64,000 nucleotides of DNA from Cyrtodaria siliqua (GCA_037043455.1 JAWPHD010001438.1:186001-250000); one strand, 5' to 3'. Counted from the first letter of the stretch, positions 1 through 12,006 are shown. The notes: generated by a model not told the origin, from the letters alone. Numbers and translations: made by a program.

Positions 1-31
1 CGTTAGCTGTTTGGTTCAGTATATATCTATA

Positions 32-447
32 TACTCTGTAAAAAGTTTTGGACCATGGCAGTGTTCGAACCCATACAATGATCGCTGAACCATGACATTC
101 GACCATAACCCTTCTTATCTCAGTTGATAATTCACAATAGATGAACAATCAACAATAATTATCGTTTACAATAAAAGTTTTCGAAAAAATAATAATCTTT
201 TTATTGGTTACTCGAATGTGTCCGTAACTGTTACTTTTTATGGACTTTGCAACATTTTTTACAGACCTTTTGTGTGTTCGCGATTTTTTTTAAAAATCAA
301 ATCTTCTTTGGAATTTAATTACTCTGGTACCAAATTAACCGGGTAGGGTAGACCTTGGTTACTAAAAAGAGATACTTAAATTCTGTCGACTAGTTTTATT
401 TTTATATGACTTTATATACCCTGGTCCAAAACTTTTTTTACCGAGTA
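32..447. mobile_element. TIR element (MITE) family T, complete copy
   Basis: Left end tactctgtaaaaagttttgg with acca; right end tggtccaaaactttttttac with cgagta. Flanked by tatata on both sides. The inside is non-coding. Same element as 18937-19344 and, 5'-truncated, 16249-16542. Confidence 0.85.
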
Positions 448-1318
448 TATATATTATTGATGTGTCTTCAATTGGGTCACACTAAAAGCTGTTGAAAGGG
501 GTGAATAGGTTCAGAAAAGAACACACGAAGTTGTTGTGAGAATTGTGAGACTTGTGAGAATTTATAGACATTTCGACTTTTTCAGTCCGTGTGTTATAGA
601 AACATTTAAGCCTTTCGTGATAACTTTCGTATACATCAAAGTCAGGTGAATTACAATCGCATTTATAGTTAAACATGTTAACACTTTACGACATGTGCAT
701 GCTGAACTTTGATCCAATATTGTGTTATGTATCAGTCGAGAGTGGATACCTCTGGGTTGGCAGAAAGTGGCATTTTGTCGTTTGCTGAGTTTCTATTTAT
801 GAACATCACCAAGGAGAATTAAGAGATAGTGGAAAATGTAAACGGTTAAATAATTGACCATGACAGCCAAGCAATGTGTCGACCTTCATAAAAGGATTTG
901 CGTGTACGAAATGCGCATATAATGAATTTGCAATGTATATTGCATGATGAATGTAAAAGACAGATTCTCGATGGTTTTGTATGTAACAGCGCGGTTCTAA
1001 TTGCTCGTCAGCCGTGGTGACGAAGTGGGACATTCGGATCCCGTTACTGAGATCCGAGTTCGAATCCTCACTGCGTAGGCATATACATGTACTTGTGTTG
1101 GTTCATATCATGACAAGTTAAAGGATGGAGTAGGTCTCCGTGCGTGTGAGTGGTTGGGGGAGGGAGGTTATGTAAAATGAAAAGGTTGAAAAGGGAAGCT
1201 TTTGTGATGACAAGTAGATAGCAAATGACTCGCATACTCATGTCTATACATTTAAGAGTTCCTATCGGTTCAATGGTGGGAGTACTATAAACGTTATTAC
1301 CACACACACATGTACGCA

Positions 1319-1350
<32 letters not shown>

Positions 1351-1831
1351 TGGTACATAGAACGTTCGCCTCCCGGTTACTGTGACCCGAGTGACTAGTG
1401 ACTATTTTTTCCTCCTTATTTCTCCTATCCTATAAAAAATTACCATGTTCAGTACTTTTAAAAACAACTTGCAAAACGGAATAACTGCATTAATTAGAAG
1501 TGACTAATTCTCATATTTTTTCCGATCCCGTTACACAAATACCATTTGCGAGATGGAATAACTGCATTAATTATAAAGTCGTCGTAACTAACGTATGACG
1601 GTGTTTCAAATGACAAATATCCGTTTAGCTGTTTTATGAAATGCTTCTGTCGGGTTTTATTACGTAAAGGATACATTACTCAGATGAGGTGAATGTAGGG
1701 TTTTTCAGTAGCATGTCGAATGAATACTTTATGCCTACTTCAGCAATGTTTCATGATATACCACATACCATTGTTGTAATATATCTACAGTTTTAATGGG
1801 TCAAATAAATAATATAAACAGAAAATAATAA
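448..1831. other. No gene seen; simple repeats only
   Basis: A compound CA/CG-rich microsatellite (acgc)n/(ac)n lies at about 1299-1350. Two stretches with B-box-like gttcgaatcctc (about 1063) and a related block at about 1358 may be relics of a tRNA-derived repeat. Nothing else is recognisable. Confidence 0.4.
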
Positions 1832-1930
1832 ATGGGCATTTTCATATCACACCCTGTATAATCGGCCCGAGGCCTTCATATCAGCCCGAGAGCTTTTGGA
1901 TGATGCAAGGTGTGATGTGAAGATGCCCAT
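1832..1930. repeat. Foldback palindrome
   Basis: The arms atgggcattttcatatcaca and tgtgatgtgaagatgcccat pair; inner arms tcggcccgaggc/gcccgaga are partly paired. Confidence 0.75.
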
Positions 1931-1934
1931 GTTT

Positions 1935-2440
1935 GTCTCGTCCACGATAGTGGGTAGCGAGACATAGCAGTCACTTTTCCGGCGCCGGCGGCAACTGCCA
2001 CAATTTAAACCAACTACATCTCAACAACCTCCGCTCGAATTGTTCTGAGCAGCGAAACATTGTCAGGTGCTTCTTTGTGTCAAGGGATATCACCTAATGC
2101 CAAAATACCAAGGTCAAGGTCATATTTTGCGTTATTTTCCCAAAACTTAACCTTGGTTAGGTAAGTTAACCTGAGTTACCTGTATGTGATTGCCTCACTT
2201 TATGTCTTTGATACTTTGTCATATGTATTGTTGGCATTGGTCACGGTCATATTTTGCGTTATTTTCCTAAAACTACACCCTGGTTAAACTACTTAAACTT
2301 AACTTCTTATGATTACCTTGCTTTTATTTGTTTGATACTTGGTCATTTGAAGTGTTGTCTTTGGTGGACATCATTTAAGCACAAATTTGATAAAATATTT
2401 CAAAGGCAGTTTGCCGCGGTGGGCGAGACACCCTCAGACC
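1935..2440 (+). repeat. Dispersed element with tgtctcg/cgagaca ends
   Basis: Contains two imperfect copies of a unit with ggtcatattttgcgttattt (about 2121 and 2247). It has a GC-rich ttttccggcgccggcggc block like that of the 56430 element, and ends ggtgggcgagacacc. Confidence 0.55.
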
Positions 2441-2578
2441 GAGGTCTTGTTATTCTCTATTTATCATAAACTTTTCAAAAATTGAACAAACTTCTTTCTT
2501 CGGTTGTTATGCGTTTTCTTTTTAAGACTTTTGCTTAACATGGACCGAGCTTAACATGTTGTTTGTTCTACGTGTATG

Positions 2579-2633
2579 CTTTGTTTGTTTGTTTGTTTGT
2601 TTGTTTGTTTGTTGTTTGTTTGTTTGATTGTTT
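2579..2633 (+). repeat. (TTTG)n microsatellite
   Basis: About 13 units of ttgt with two interruptions. Confidence 0.93.
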
Positions 2634-2782
2634 GTGTGGTGTTTTACGTCAAGTTCAACAATGTGTATGCGTTAGAACTTGTGAACATTTCCTAAAAAAA
2701 GTGTAAAAGAGGCACGATAAGTGAAACCCTGGACGTATTGTACAGGCAAAATGTTCATATTTGTTAGTATGTGGTAAATCAA

Positions 2783-3362
2783 TCTCTCCCAGAGGCCATT
2801 ACATTCACCTCTTTCAACGTCTAAGAAAGTAGTATGCGATCACATGATAATTTGTCACGTGACCATAGCTAAAATATCAAAATGGCGAACAGAACTTCAA
2901 CATCGTGACACCACCAACTATCGGCTGCTGATTGACACGTAAACAGTCGAAAGAAACACGATTTATTTTCTACATTTTGATATATGTTTTAAGTTAGTAA
3001 TTAAATATAAGGTATGTTGTTAAGAACTATGTGATATTGGAGAGTGCTGGTAAGCAAAATGCTGTGCTGTAACCCTATGGGAACGATTTGATGGTGCATA
3101 TTTTGAATGTTTTGACGGAGGAGTGATATGCACAAACCTTTATTCTACCGCAATATAATTCTGAACATAATTTACGGTATATTTAAAATATTCAAGCCGA
3201 AAAATTGTTTTTCTTTTGTAATTTAAGCATTTCATATCAAATTAATTCAGAAATTTTGCATTTCCATCGTTTTTCATCGTTTGCCAAGATTCTTGGTATT
3301 TGGTGAGACGTTTACAGAGGTGTATGTGTATGCAAGGAACGACAACTCTGGGTAGAGATTGG
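2783..3362 (+). mobile_element. TIR element family I, copy 1
   Basis: The ends resemble inverted aatctctcccagag and ctctgggtagagattgg. The interior (cacatgataatttgtcacgt, atcaaaatggcgaacaga, ccaagattcttggtatttgg) is matched nearly base for base in reverse at 13670-14270. No credible ORF. Confidence 0.8.
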
Positions 3363-3396
3363 TGGTAAATATGTTTTTTGTTTACCGACATGTTAA

Positions 3397-3720
3397 AAGA
3401 AACTAACCCGCCAAATAAGGGCAAAATTACACAGCCAGGTATTTGGGTTATATAATTATGTATATGTGCCGATTAAACGTATAGGTTTATAATCACGGAT
3501 TCTTAAAATACCCGTGATTGAATAGGCGTAAAATTAACAATTAATTGGTAACTTTAATTCGACATTCCAATTTCTGACTGATTAAAGCTGTTTATAGTGT
3601 GTCTATAGAGTCAAAATATGTAACATATATATACGTTGTCGTCAGTTTTTGGTTTAGAAACTGTGTACATCTGTTATAAAATGTACCTGTTGATGGCGGA
3701 ATGGGACTTTAACAAAGCAG
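3397..3720 (+). repeat. Dispersed repeat family F, copy 1
   Basis: Begins aaactaacccgccaaataag and includes aaaatacccgtgattgaata and a block near cgttgtcgtcag. It follows element family I almost directly. Confidence 0.7.
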
Positions 3721-4092
3721 AGAAGATCAGATATCAGAAACATTCAGACTCATTTCGTGGAATGAGGAAGAAACGCATTAGGGGTATGAGGGAAAAAAAC
3801 GGCTTTACATGTTTCCTGACAGCGTTGGAAAACAAACATAGATATGTAGACAGAGTGATCTCATAACAAGTTGAGTGCATCCTAAACAGAGATAGCGAAC
3901 TAAGAACTTCAACCACCGAAATATATTTTCCTTAAAGGGATTGCCATAGGGTCTGGATGTCCAAATTATAATATACGAATATTGATGTGTTCTGTTCTCA
4001 AGCGCCAACACGTTATGAATGAGCCTATTTATTTATAAGACAATTCATTCTGCGCGGTAATATGTGCTATCCGTGTGGTTGTCCGTGGGTGT

Positions 4093-4512
4093 GTCCGTGG
4101 CCGAGTGAGTCTCTGACTTCAAATCATTTGACCATCACCGTTGTAGTTCCGGTCCCTTATGCGACCAGAAATCTGTATGTGTGGACGTTATCCAGTTGTC
4201 TTTTGGAACGTAGATGCTTCTACCTAGGTGCCCGCCCGTACACGATGCTTCTACCTAGGTGCCCGCCCGTACACGATGCTTCTACCTAGGTGCCCGCCCG
4301 TACACGATGCTTCTACCTAGGTGCCCGCCCGTACACGATGCTTCGATGCTTCTACCTAGGTGCCCGCCCGTACACGATGCTTCTACCTAGGTGCCCGCCC
4401 GTACACGAGCATTACTCGGAGGGTCACCTTGGGTCTTCTTCCACCAACGAACAATGGGAAGTCGTCATAATATGACCTTAGCTGTTGGGGCGACTATATA
4501 ATATAATTCAAT
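4093..4512 (+). mobile_element. SINE family B with an internal minisatellite
   Basis: The tRNA-Ser-like head gtccgtggccgagtgag is followed by the family body (cagttgtcttttggaacgta) and tail (gaccttagctgttggggcga). A single body segment of other copies, around ctacccaggtgcccgcccgt, is here expanded to six 31-bp units. Pol III A and B boxes are degenerate. Confidence 0.85.
4216..4407 (+). repeat. 31-bp minisatellite inside a SINE, 6 copies
   Basis: The unit gcttctacctaggtgcccgc plus ccgtacacgat starts at 4216, 4247, 4278, 4309, 4348 and 4379; an 8-bp stutter (gcttcgat) sits before the fifth unit. The copies are identical. Confidence 0.95.
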
Positions 4513-4623
4513 TGGTTGATGACATTGTTATCAACTGTAAAAATTTAGATTCTTTCATAAAAAGACTCGTGTATCACTTCAGTATGCTCCAATAAATATA
4601 CTCCATTCCCCAATAGCCATAGG

Positions 4624-4889
4624 AGGATATGTGCCAACCTGCAACCAATAGTTATACGTGGATATGTGCCAACCTGCAACCAATAGTTATACGTGGATAT
4701 GTGCCAACCTGCAACCAATAGTTATACGTGGATATGTGCCAACCTGCAACCAATAGTTATACGTGGATATGTGCCAACCTGCAACCAATAGTTATACGTG
4801 GATATGTGCCAACCTGCAACCAATAGTTATACGTGGATATGTGCCAACCTGCAACCAGTAGTTGTACGTGGATATGTGCCAACCTGCAA
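4624..4889 (+). repeat. 35-bp minisatellite, 7.6 copies
   Basis: The unit ggatatgtgccaacctgcaa plus ccaatagttatacgt; only the last full unit carries changes (cagtagttgt). Confidence 0.97.
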
Positions 4890-6120
4890 ATCTCATTAAT
4901 ACATTATTTTGAATTAGATTGCAATAGTAAACCAGTTAAACGACTACTTATACGAGTGTGTACTTACAAATAGCTTCTTTAAAGTTTAGATCACCCCACT
5001 TAGCACTAAAATTCGATCAAGTGTCGTCAGTGAGGCGTGACCGGAATACGCGGTGTGGTAAGGTGCGCTATCCGCATATATGGCAAATATGTATAAATCT
5101 CTACAAATATTTACTGCATTCCCTTACCCAAAATATTTGACTGAAATCCGAAAATGTAAAGAAGCGTGAATAAGCACTCCATTCATTGACAAACTTTCAA
5201 AGGAATCAAGTAAGCTGTTTCAAATATTTATAAATTTTATAATTCGTTTCATATAATGCAATGACTGTACTCGGACAATGAAATGACAACATGTGTGAGT
5301 TGGCTTTCTATAGAAATTCTATAATAACAGTGGCGATCCTCGATATTGCCGAACCACGCAGTTAAACCAGTTAAATAAGTAAACATTGATCGAATACGAT
5401 CATTGTCCATTCATGCTGATTGGCTATTTATATTTTCCCATTGAAAAGCCTGAGTGAAATATATTGCACAATCCACAACAACATTCTTGGGCAGTATTTT
5501 CCCGCTGAATGGGGACACTCGCGTGCATACTTCGAACCCAAACTGTTGAGAGTTCAAGACACCGCCGTGAAACAACAAGCAATTCATGGACTCCGACTCT
5601 TTCCAGATGTATTGTAAGGGCATACAGGAAAATGGGACTGATCCATGATGCATCTGCACCTCTCCCTGTAGATGTACCACGAAGATTGGTTTTTACATGT
5701 GTCTTGAAGTAAAAATGCTATGTGAAGTGGGGAGCATGTATCTTCCAAGAAATAATTCGTCCCATGTATGACTGCCATTTAAAAACATAAACACTGAGAT
5801 GCCACTCATCTCCCTATACTTAATACTTATTTGTCATCAAATGTACTACATGAACGTTTTTACCTTTTTAATTCATACGAATAAAGGCTACTCTATGATG
5901 GTGTTTCTTTTGTTTAAAACTGATTTAAATTCAAATAACAATTCACAATATGCGTACGTGTTTCATTTTATTTAATACTAATTACGTCTTTTATTATTTG
6001 ACAGTTCGTTTTACGAATCCTCATACGATGAAACTAATTATGTGTCATTTTTTTGTACGGAATTTGATCATTTTATTTTTATTTTACCTCCCAGATTTTA
6101 ATTAAACACTTTATTTTAGT
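4890..6120. other. No gene or recognisable repeat
   Basis: AT-rich sequence with short overlapping ORFs on both strands (around 5411-5778) that have no composition or motif suggesting a protein. Confidence 0.5.
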
Positions 6121-6282
6121 CCAGCTGGCTTGCAGAAAGTCGGTTGTTCTACCCTGGTGCGCGCCCGTGCACAAAAACTGCCCGCAGAGGCACCTGGTCT
6201 TCCTCCACCAGCGGAAGCCGGAAAGTCGCCATTTGACCTTAGCTGTTGGTGCGACTATCAAATCCAATTCAATTCAATTCTT
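6121..6282 (+). mobile_element. SINE family B, 5'-truncated copy
   Basis: Starts at ccagctggcttgcagaaagt and runs to the tail ccaattcaattcaattc. The tRNA-like head is missing. Confidence 0.88.
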
Positions 6283-6618
6283 TCAAAAACACAGCCCATA
6301 AAACGGAAGAAGTAAACTCAACCTTTAATGTAAAATACTATCTAGCAGTGTTGTCAAAAAGCAGCCACCGTAACGACGAAATAAAATGGTGTTAGTTAAA
6401 TTCGTAAATCCAGTGGGAACATATGCTAATTGCTTGCTGTTACACTCTGATAACTGATGTTAATACCTCCTCATGAATTTTCAAAAAGATTTTATCGCCT
6501 CCTTACATATATTACGACACATTTAAATAGTAATACTCAAAAGGTAGTTATCATTCAAACGTCAGAGCATACGCGGGGAACTGAGTACATATTCACAAGT
6601 TACTAATGAACGATGTAG

Positions 6619-6872
6619 TAGTACTGATATAAAATAATATATTAGTACTAATATAGCGTATATTGGTACTAATATAGCGTATAGTGGTACTAATATAGAA
6701 TATAGTGGTACTAATATAGCGTATAGTGGTACTAATATAGAATATAGTGGTACTAATATAACGTATATTGGTACTTATATAGCGTATATTGGTATTAATA
6801 TAGAATATAGTGGTACTAATATAGCGTATATTGGTACTAATATAGCATATATTGCGTATATTGGTACTGATA
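6619..6872 (+). repeat. 21-bp minisatellite, about 12 copies
   Basis: The unit tattggtactaatatagcgt plus a, with alternating gtatat/gaatat and ttgg/gtgg variants. Confidence 0.93.
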
Positions 6873-6902
6873 GTGGTACCGATTTAACAGAATGGTCTAT
6901 TT

Positions 6903-7166
6903 AACAGAATGGCCTCTGTGGCCAGGATAACGAAGACTGCATCTAAAACTGTCTCGCTTCTCACCCCTGCAGGTTCGAATCCCACTGGGAGTTCGACTTG
7001 TCAAGTGAGAAAGTGTCGATTCTTACAGATGGCGGAGGTATACAAACAGTACTGGTTCTACCAGGAAAATGGGGTCGTCTGCCTCTACAACAAACACAAT
7101 CGAAAATCATATACGGCATGACATGTGCTAAAATGACGTAAAACACCATTCAAACAAAACAAATAA
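6903..7166 (+). mobile_element. SINE family A copy
   Basis: Head ggcctctgtggccaggataa, B box aggttcgaatccc, body gtgtcgattcttacagatgg, tail taaaacaccattcaaacaaa. The head resembles tRNA-Ser (tggccgaatggttaa in the best copy at 18741). No protein is encoded. Confidence 0.88.
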
Positions 7167-8484
7167 CTGTGTCAAATGTCAAAACGTACACATTAATCAT
7201 GCAAATTACTCGTGTCAATAGAAAAAAACACTCCGTGAAAATTGCCGGGCCTGGCCAATGTATGATGTACGATGTACGATACAGAATGTTGTAGGTGCAA
7301 CTATAAATAGTACAGGTGCATCTGTATATTGTACGGGTGCTTTTGTAATATCTACGAGCACCCATAAAGTATGAAGGTGCGCCTAGAAAATATAACAATG
7401 GAAGCACAACCGTATAGAAGTAGACTAATAATGACTAGAAGTTACGTTTATTGTAACCCAAAACACTTCCTGGATGTTCTAAGTTTAGAACTTGTAAAAC
7501 TTGATTTATGTATTAGTTATACAATACTTAATAAATAGGGTGTGTCTGTCAATTTAGGAATCAGTACAGTTGAATTTTCGAGCGGTGGTATTTCCACTTG
7601 GTCCAGAAGTACTGTGTTTAATTCCCGGAGGGGTAATGGCTCCGTCCCTTCCCACCATCCCCACTGCCCCGCAACACACCCCCTTCGTACCCAAGGCGGG
7701 ATAGGTTCTATGAACGTGTCCGGCAATAGGAGGTGACGAAAGTGTCCGGCAATAGGAGGTGAGGAAAGTGTCCATCATTCGGCGGGGACGTGAATCCGTC
7801 TATATCGAGTATAATTTATGGAGAGCAAAAAAAAGAGGTGCGTGTAAAATAACGTTTGCGTCAGTCAGTGATTCACTACCTGCAAAAACAGGACCTTCTG
7901 TGCGTGTTCTGCCTGCTCTGAGAAGAATATAGAGAGATATATTTAAATAATACATACTGAGATATTGCGGTCATTATTACTTCCGCGAAAACCAATCCCA
8001 TATTACCCTGACTTTCGTTAAAATAAAAATATCGGGTGTCCTCGTAATGAAATATTTTCTCAATGAATAGCGTCCATTAAAGTTGACGCATGGGTATTTT
8101 TTATTGAGTACGGCATAGTTTATCGTATTTATATCAAATTTCATTCAGGAAAAATGTGTGAGATACTTAATAGTATATGCAGTATACACTTGGGCAAGTA
8201 TTGGGGTGGAAATTACGATTTCTTAATGGATAGGCACATTCTCGTTCTGACAGGTTTAAGCATTTAATGCGGTCCAGTTATATTCAATACCCTAACCTAT
8301 AATTACATTCAATATCGAACAGTATCATTATATTCCAAAAACAGGTTTGTGCAAAACATTCGAACTATTCAGGCACCAATTGTGTAGCACAGTAGCGGAT
8401 TTATGGGAGAACAGAGGGTTCGAAACCCCTCTGAGTTTTGAAAAATATTTAAAACAATTTCAGTATACGTCCAATGCAGAACTA
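7167..8484. other. No gene seen; minor tandem repeats
   Basis: A degenerate repeat of gtacaggtgcatctgtata type lies at about 7280-7390, and a 26-bp unit gtgtccggcaataggaggtg is repeated about twice at 7716-7771. Confidence 0.45.
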
Positions 8485-8840
8485 GAATCTGGACTGGTCT
8501 GCCCGGTGTCAGTATAATCTGACTGGGTGAGGTATATGGGCATGTGTCTACGACGTGTTTGTTTGAATGGTGCTTTTACGTCATTTTACCACATGTTAGG
8601 CCATATATGACGGTCGAGTTTTTTGCGGTAGAGACAAACCACACAATTAACCTGGGTAGAATGAGAACTGTATAACTCCCGTCTGTAAGAATCGGCATTT
8701 TCTCACTTGACAAGTATCGTTTCCGTTGGCAGACAAGTCGAACTCCCAGTGGCTTTCGAAATAAGCCTCAAAGGGAATTCCAGTGTGGCAGCACTGTAAA
8801 GTTGGGCACAGAGCTACAAGCAGACACTGTCGTGATGACA
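8485..8840 (+). mobile_element. Family E repeat interrupted by a reverse SINE A (8558-8765)
   Basis: Family E starts ggtctgcccggtgtcagtat and reaches tctacgacgtgt at 8558. The reverse SINE A (tail gtttgaatggtgcttttacg, B box region actcccagtggctttcgaa) follows. Family E resumes with attccagtgtggcagcac. Other E copies are at 13580, 15846, 32785 (reverse) and 36467. Confidence 0.75.
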
Positions 8841-9292
8841 GAAATATTAGTTAAAACGACGTTAACTCACATACGTCCATAATTTTTGTTACTCCATCAT
8901 TATAGTGTAGTAATTCAAGTACATATGACACTTCGGATACCGCTGTATCACAGGTCACGTGACTATCGTCGCAATGACGAGTGCGGAAGCGCCGTCTGAT
9001 GGGATACAATGATCGGATGCAGGCACATGCCGTGAAAACAGGTCATTAGAGCATGGTTGTGAGAATTTTAACTGTATAATTATGGCTTTATGTTCTTTAC
9101 CTACCATGGTTTATCGAATATAAAACAATAAACACTATGATTCACACAGCGTATTACAGCAATTGGAGCAATGGCAATGTCTACTGTATACGGTTAACGC
9201 TCGTTAGGCTTTATTATGAGTGAGTTTCTCATTTATCACGGTTATTCGATAGTTCCATCTGTCGTCGGGAATGAAACAACACATTAACCAGC

Positions 9293-10101
9293 TTAAAGGG
9301 ACACACGGCAATCTTGAATTTCTTATCAAACATTGAATTGAATTGAATGTTGTTTAACGGCTCATCAACACAGTATAGGTTATTTAGAGCCGCCCCAGAG
9401 AGAGGGGAAGGATACATATGAACCGGGAACCTGCCCTACTCTTATTATCGAATAGATTCCTATGGTTCTTTAACGTGCTCGGAGGATAGACCGATACACG
9501 TGACCGCCCGGTTTACGTCCCCATCCGACGGACGGGGCTAAGGGAAAGTGTCTTGCCTAAGAACACACCGACGAAACTCAGTGGCACCACGGAGGATTGA
9601 ACCCGGGACCTCCGGTTACAAATCCGCCGCGCTACCGACTGCGTTATCAAGCATTGAATTTAGCCCCTATAATTATTAATCCCCTACAATTATTATCCCC
9701 TATATAAATTATTAATCCCTATATAATTATTAATCCCCTATAATTAGTAATCCAGTACCATTTTGGCTTTTAACCTGCTTGCATATATATTAAATACAAT
9801 TTTGAGTTTTCAATTTTTCTTCGTTATTCTACGACAGGTTTGCACTATGATATTGAGGGCTCGGTGGAAATCTATTGTAACTACATATAAATAAAGACCA
9901 AGATACAATCGCTTTCCAGCAATCCCTCGATTTGATATTATTGGTGAAATATAGTCAACAGTTAGTAATTTTCAAAAACAGTTTGCTTTATACTATTCTT
10001 AAAATTAATATTAATGATTCAACCAATGAAATCTATGTAGAAAAACTAACGGGACGCTGCCTGTTTTACAAAAATCAAGATTGCCGTGTGTCCCTTTAAA
10101 G
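9293..10101. mobile_element. TIR element family K with nested SINE C
   Basis: The outer ends are ttaaagggacacacggcaat and attgccgtgtgtccctttaa, near-perfect inverted repeats. The interior holds the SINE at 9340-9643, a cccctataattattaat-type tandem at about 9663-9745, and the family body cctgcttgcatatatatta to gtagaaaaactaacgggacg. Related copies lie at 25821, 27464 and 28003. Confidence 0.8.
9340..9660 (-). mobile_element. SINE family C, full-length reverse copy with target-site duplication
   Basis: On the minus strand the head gtcggtagcgcggcggattt, then gtaaccggaggtcccgggtt, looks tRNA-derived (possibly tRNA-Thr with anticodon TGT, by inference). Then come taggcaagacactttccctt and the tail gttaaacaacattcaattca. 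The 17-bp flanks ttatcaaacattgaatt (9323) and ttatcaagcattgaatt (9644) differ at one base and are the target-site duplication. Confidence 0.9.
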
Positions 10102-10242
10102 TGTTCGGGACTTTCGTTATCGACTTTTCAATCATTTTATTTACATTTCATTTAAACACTTATAATATAAAGATATCATTCAGTTTTAATTATAAGATTG
10201 CTCTTATTGATCGATGCATGATAAAGCTCTCGTCATAATTTT

Positions 10243-10375
10243 GAGTGCGAGGTCCAGTGGTAAAGCGCCGGACTAACGAGCAAGAGGACGTGGGTTCGAT
10301 CCCCGCCGTAGCCATGTTATTTGTCCTTGAGCAAGATAATTAATCCATATTGTTTAGTACTGAAAAACATCGAGA
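10243..10375 (+). mobile_element. SINE family D copy (tRNA-like head)
   Basis: The A box-like ggtccagtggtaaagcgccg and B box gtgggttcgatccccgc are well spaced, followed by tgagcaagataattaatc and tttagtactg. The acceptor-stem halves do not pair, so I read it as a tRNA-derived SINE, not a functional tRNA gene. Confidence 0.7.
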
Positions 10376-10446
10376 TTGATTAATATGTTATCAATCAAAA
10401 TATTGTATTAGGGTGTTGTTCAAGCCTAGAATTTAGTTTCATCATA

Positions 10447-11241
10447 TATACTGACGGTCAGTGAAAACGCACCATTAACTCCGTATGTTTATGCTTTTGG
10501 TTTATTCGCAAACCATTTGAAATAAAACTGCTGAACCAATATTTTCTATTTGTTAAGTATTGAATCTTGATACATAGCTTGTCTTACATGTGTATTGGTA
10601 GGCTTTTATGACGAGCCTTTATGACGACCTTTATGACTAGCCTTTATGACGGAGCCTTTCTGACGAGCCTTTATGACGACCTTTATGACGAGCCTTTATG
10701 ACGAGCCTTTAGGCAGCTATACATTGTCATTTCACATTGTTTACTATGGATAGTCATAAAAAGAAAACTGTTCCACTAAATTTCAAGATGTGTTAATCTG
10801 TCCCGGAATAAATTCCAACTGGTTTTACTAGTCTTTTTATTGTTTGACTTCTGACAGTATTATGCAATGGATGTTTTTAAAAAAAATGATTTCTTTGAGC
10901 GATGTAACTGAAGAAACCCGGAAATGCACGTGCATTTCATAATACCAATGTGGATTCAACTAAATTCAGATATACACGTAACAAAAATGTTAAATGTCGA
11001 TTCGTTATATGGATGATATCATATGTCGACTCGTTATATGGATTATATCATATGTCGACTCGTTATATGGATTATATCATATGTCGACTCGTTATATGGA
11101 TTATATCATATGTCGACTCGTTATATGCACTATATCATATGTCGACTCGTTATATGCATTATATCATATTTTGTCCAAAATGCCTCAAAGTCTAATTTAT
11201 AAAATAATTGGTTTAGTGGTGCGTTTCAATGACCTTGAGTC
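10447..11241 (+). mobile_element. TIR element family H with two internal minisatellites
   Basis: The ends tgacggtcagtgaaaacgca and gtggtgcgtttcaatgacct are inverted. Inside are an irregular 10-12 bp repeat of ttatgacgagcc (about 10606-10712) and a 29-bp array (10995-11168). The rest aligns in reverse with 49030-49546. Confidence 0.8.
10995..11168 (+). repeat. 29-bp minisatellite, 6 copies
   Basis: The unit tgtcgactcgttatatggat plus tatatcata; the first unit has tgtcgatt and the last two have atgca for atgga. Confidence 0.95.
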
Positions 11242-11844
11242 TACTTCGTAAAAGACTTTAGGAGCGTAACTTAGGATACTATTTATTATTCTATACCTAA
11301 TTTATACATCCAATCGTAGACGCTCTTTCGAGTCATGTGACCGTACAATATATTTCCGTATCGGGACGCACGCGCGTACAAAATATCCCGTATTTTGTTC
11401 GTATTGTACGCTTCACAGGTTCCATGTTAAACCTATGATAAAGACCGAAACGCGTGAAAAGGTCCGAATAAAAATCAGAACCGACAGGCTTCTGTCATTA
11501 CCTAACCATAAATTGTTGTCAAGTAATGAAAACCTATCTATTGCACATATTTTTATTTAATTTTCCTTTATAACAAAAAAAAAACACAAAAAACTAGCAT
11601 AATATATCATTGTTTGAAACTGACCTTCGGTAGTATTTAATCACTGTTGACAACGGAGAAATGGGCATTCTTTCAAGCAAATAAAGCTTGAGAGTAAGCC
11701 ATGTCGAACACAATATATAAAATACATAGACCTACATGCAATTGTGCTTTCGATGTTCATAGCGACTTGCTTGAAAGCATGAAACAAACGAAAGTTATAT
11801 CCGAATTATAAATGATTGGTTAAAATAAAGGTATAGAATAAAAA
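11242..11844. other. No gene or recognisable repeat
   Basis: AT-rich; the short stretch cgtattgtacgcttcacagg near 11400 resembles the arms of the following foldback element. Confidence 0.45.
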
Positions 11845-12006
11845 GGTTACTTAACATGGTTCTGTACAATACGGGATATATTTGGACTCGTACACAGCTG
11901 GAAAAAATCATATTGGACTCGCCTAACGGCTCGTCCAATATGACTTTTCCAGCTGTGTACTCGTCCAAATATATCTCCGTATTGTACAGAACCATGTTAA
12001 ATAACC
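11845..12006. repeat. Long foldback palindrome, about 160 bp
   Basis: The arms aacatggttctgtacaatac and gtattgtacagaaccatgtt, then ttggactcgtacacagctgg and ccagctgtgtactcgtccaa, pair almost fully around a loop near 11930. One-sided tandem duplication is excluded by the inverted order. Confidence 0.92.

Noticed and set aside
975..1395. tRNA-derived repeat
   Set aside because: Only one B-box-like block (gttcgaatcctc) and a weak echo at 1358; no shared body with the SINE families.
4216..4889. CRISPR array
   Set aside because: Units of 31 and 35 bp are directly adjacent with no unique spacers, and the context is eukaryotic.
10243..10320. Functional tRNA gene
   Set aside because: A and B boxes are present, but the acceptor-stem halves do not pair and a SINE body follows. 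The same applies to the heads at 18741, 26484, 32252 and (reverse) 36090-36150.
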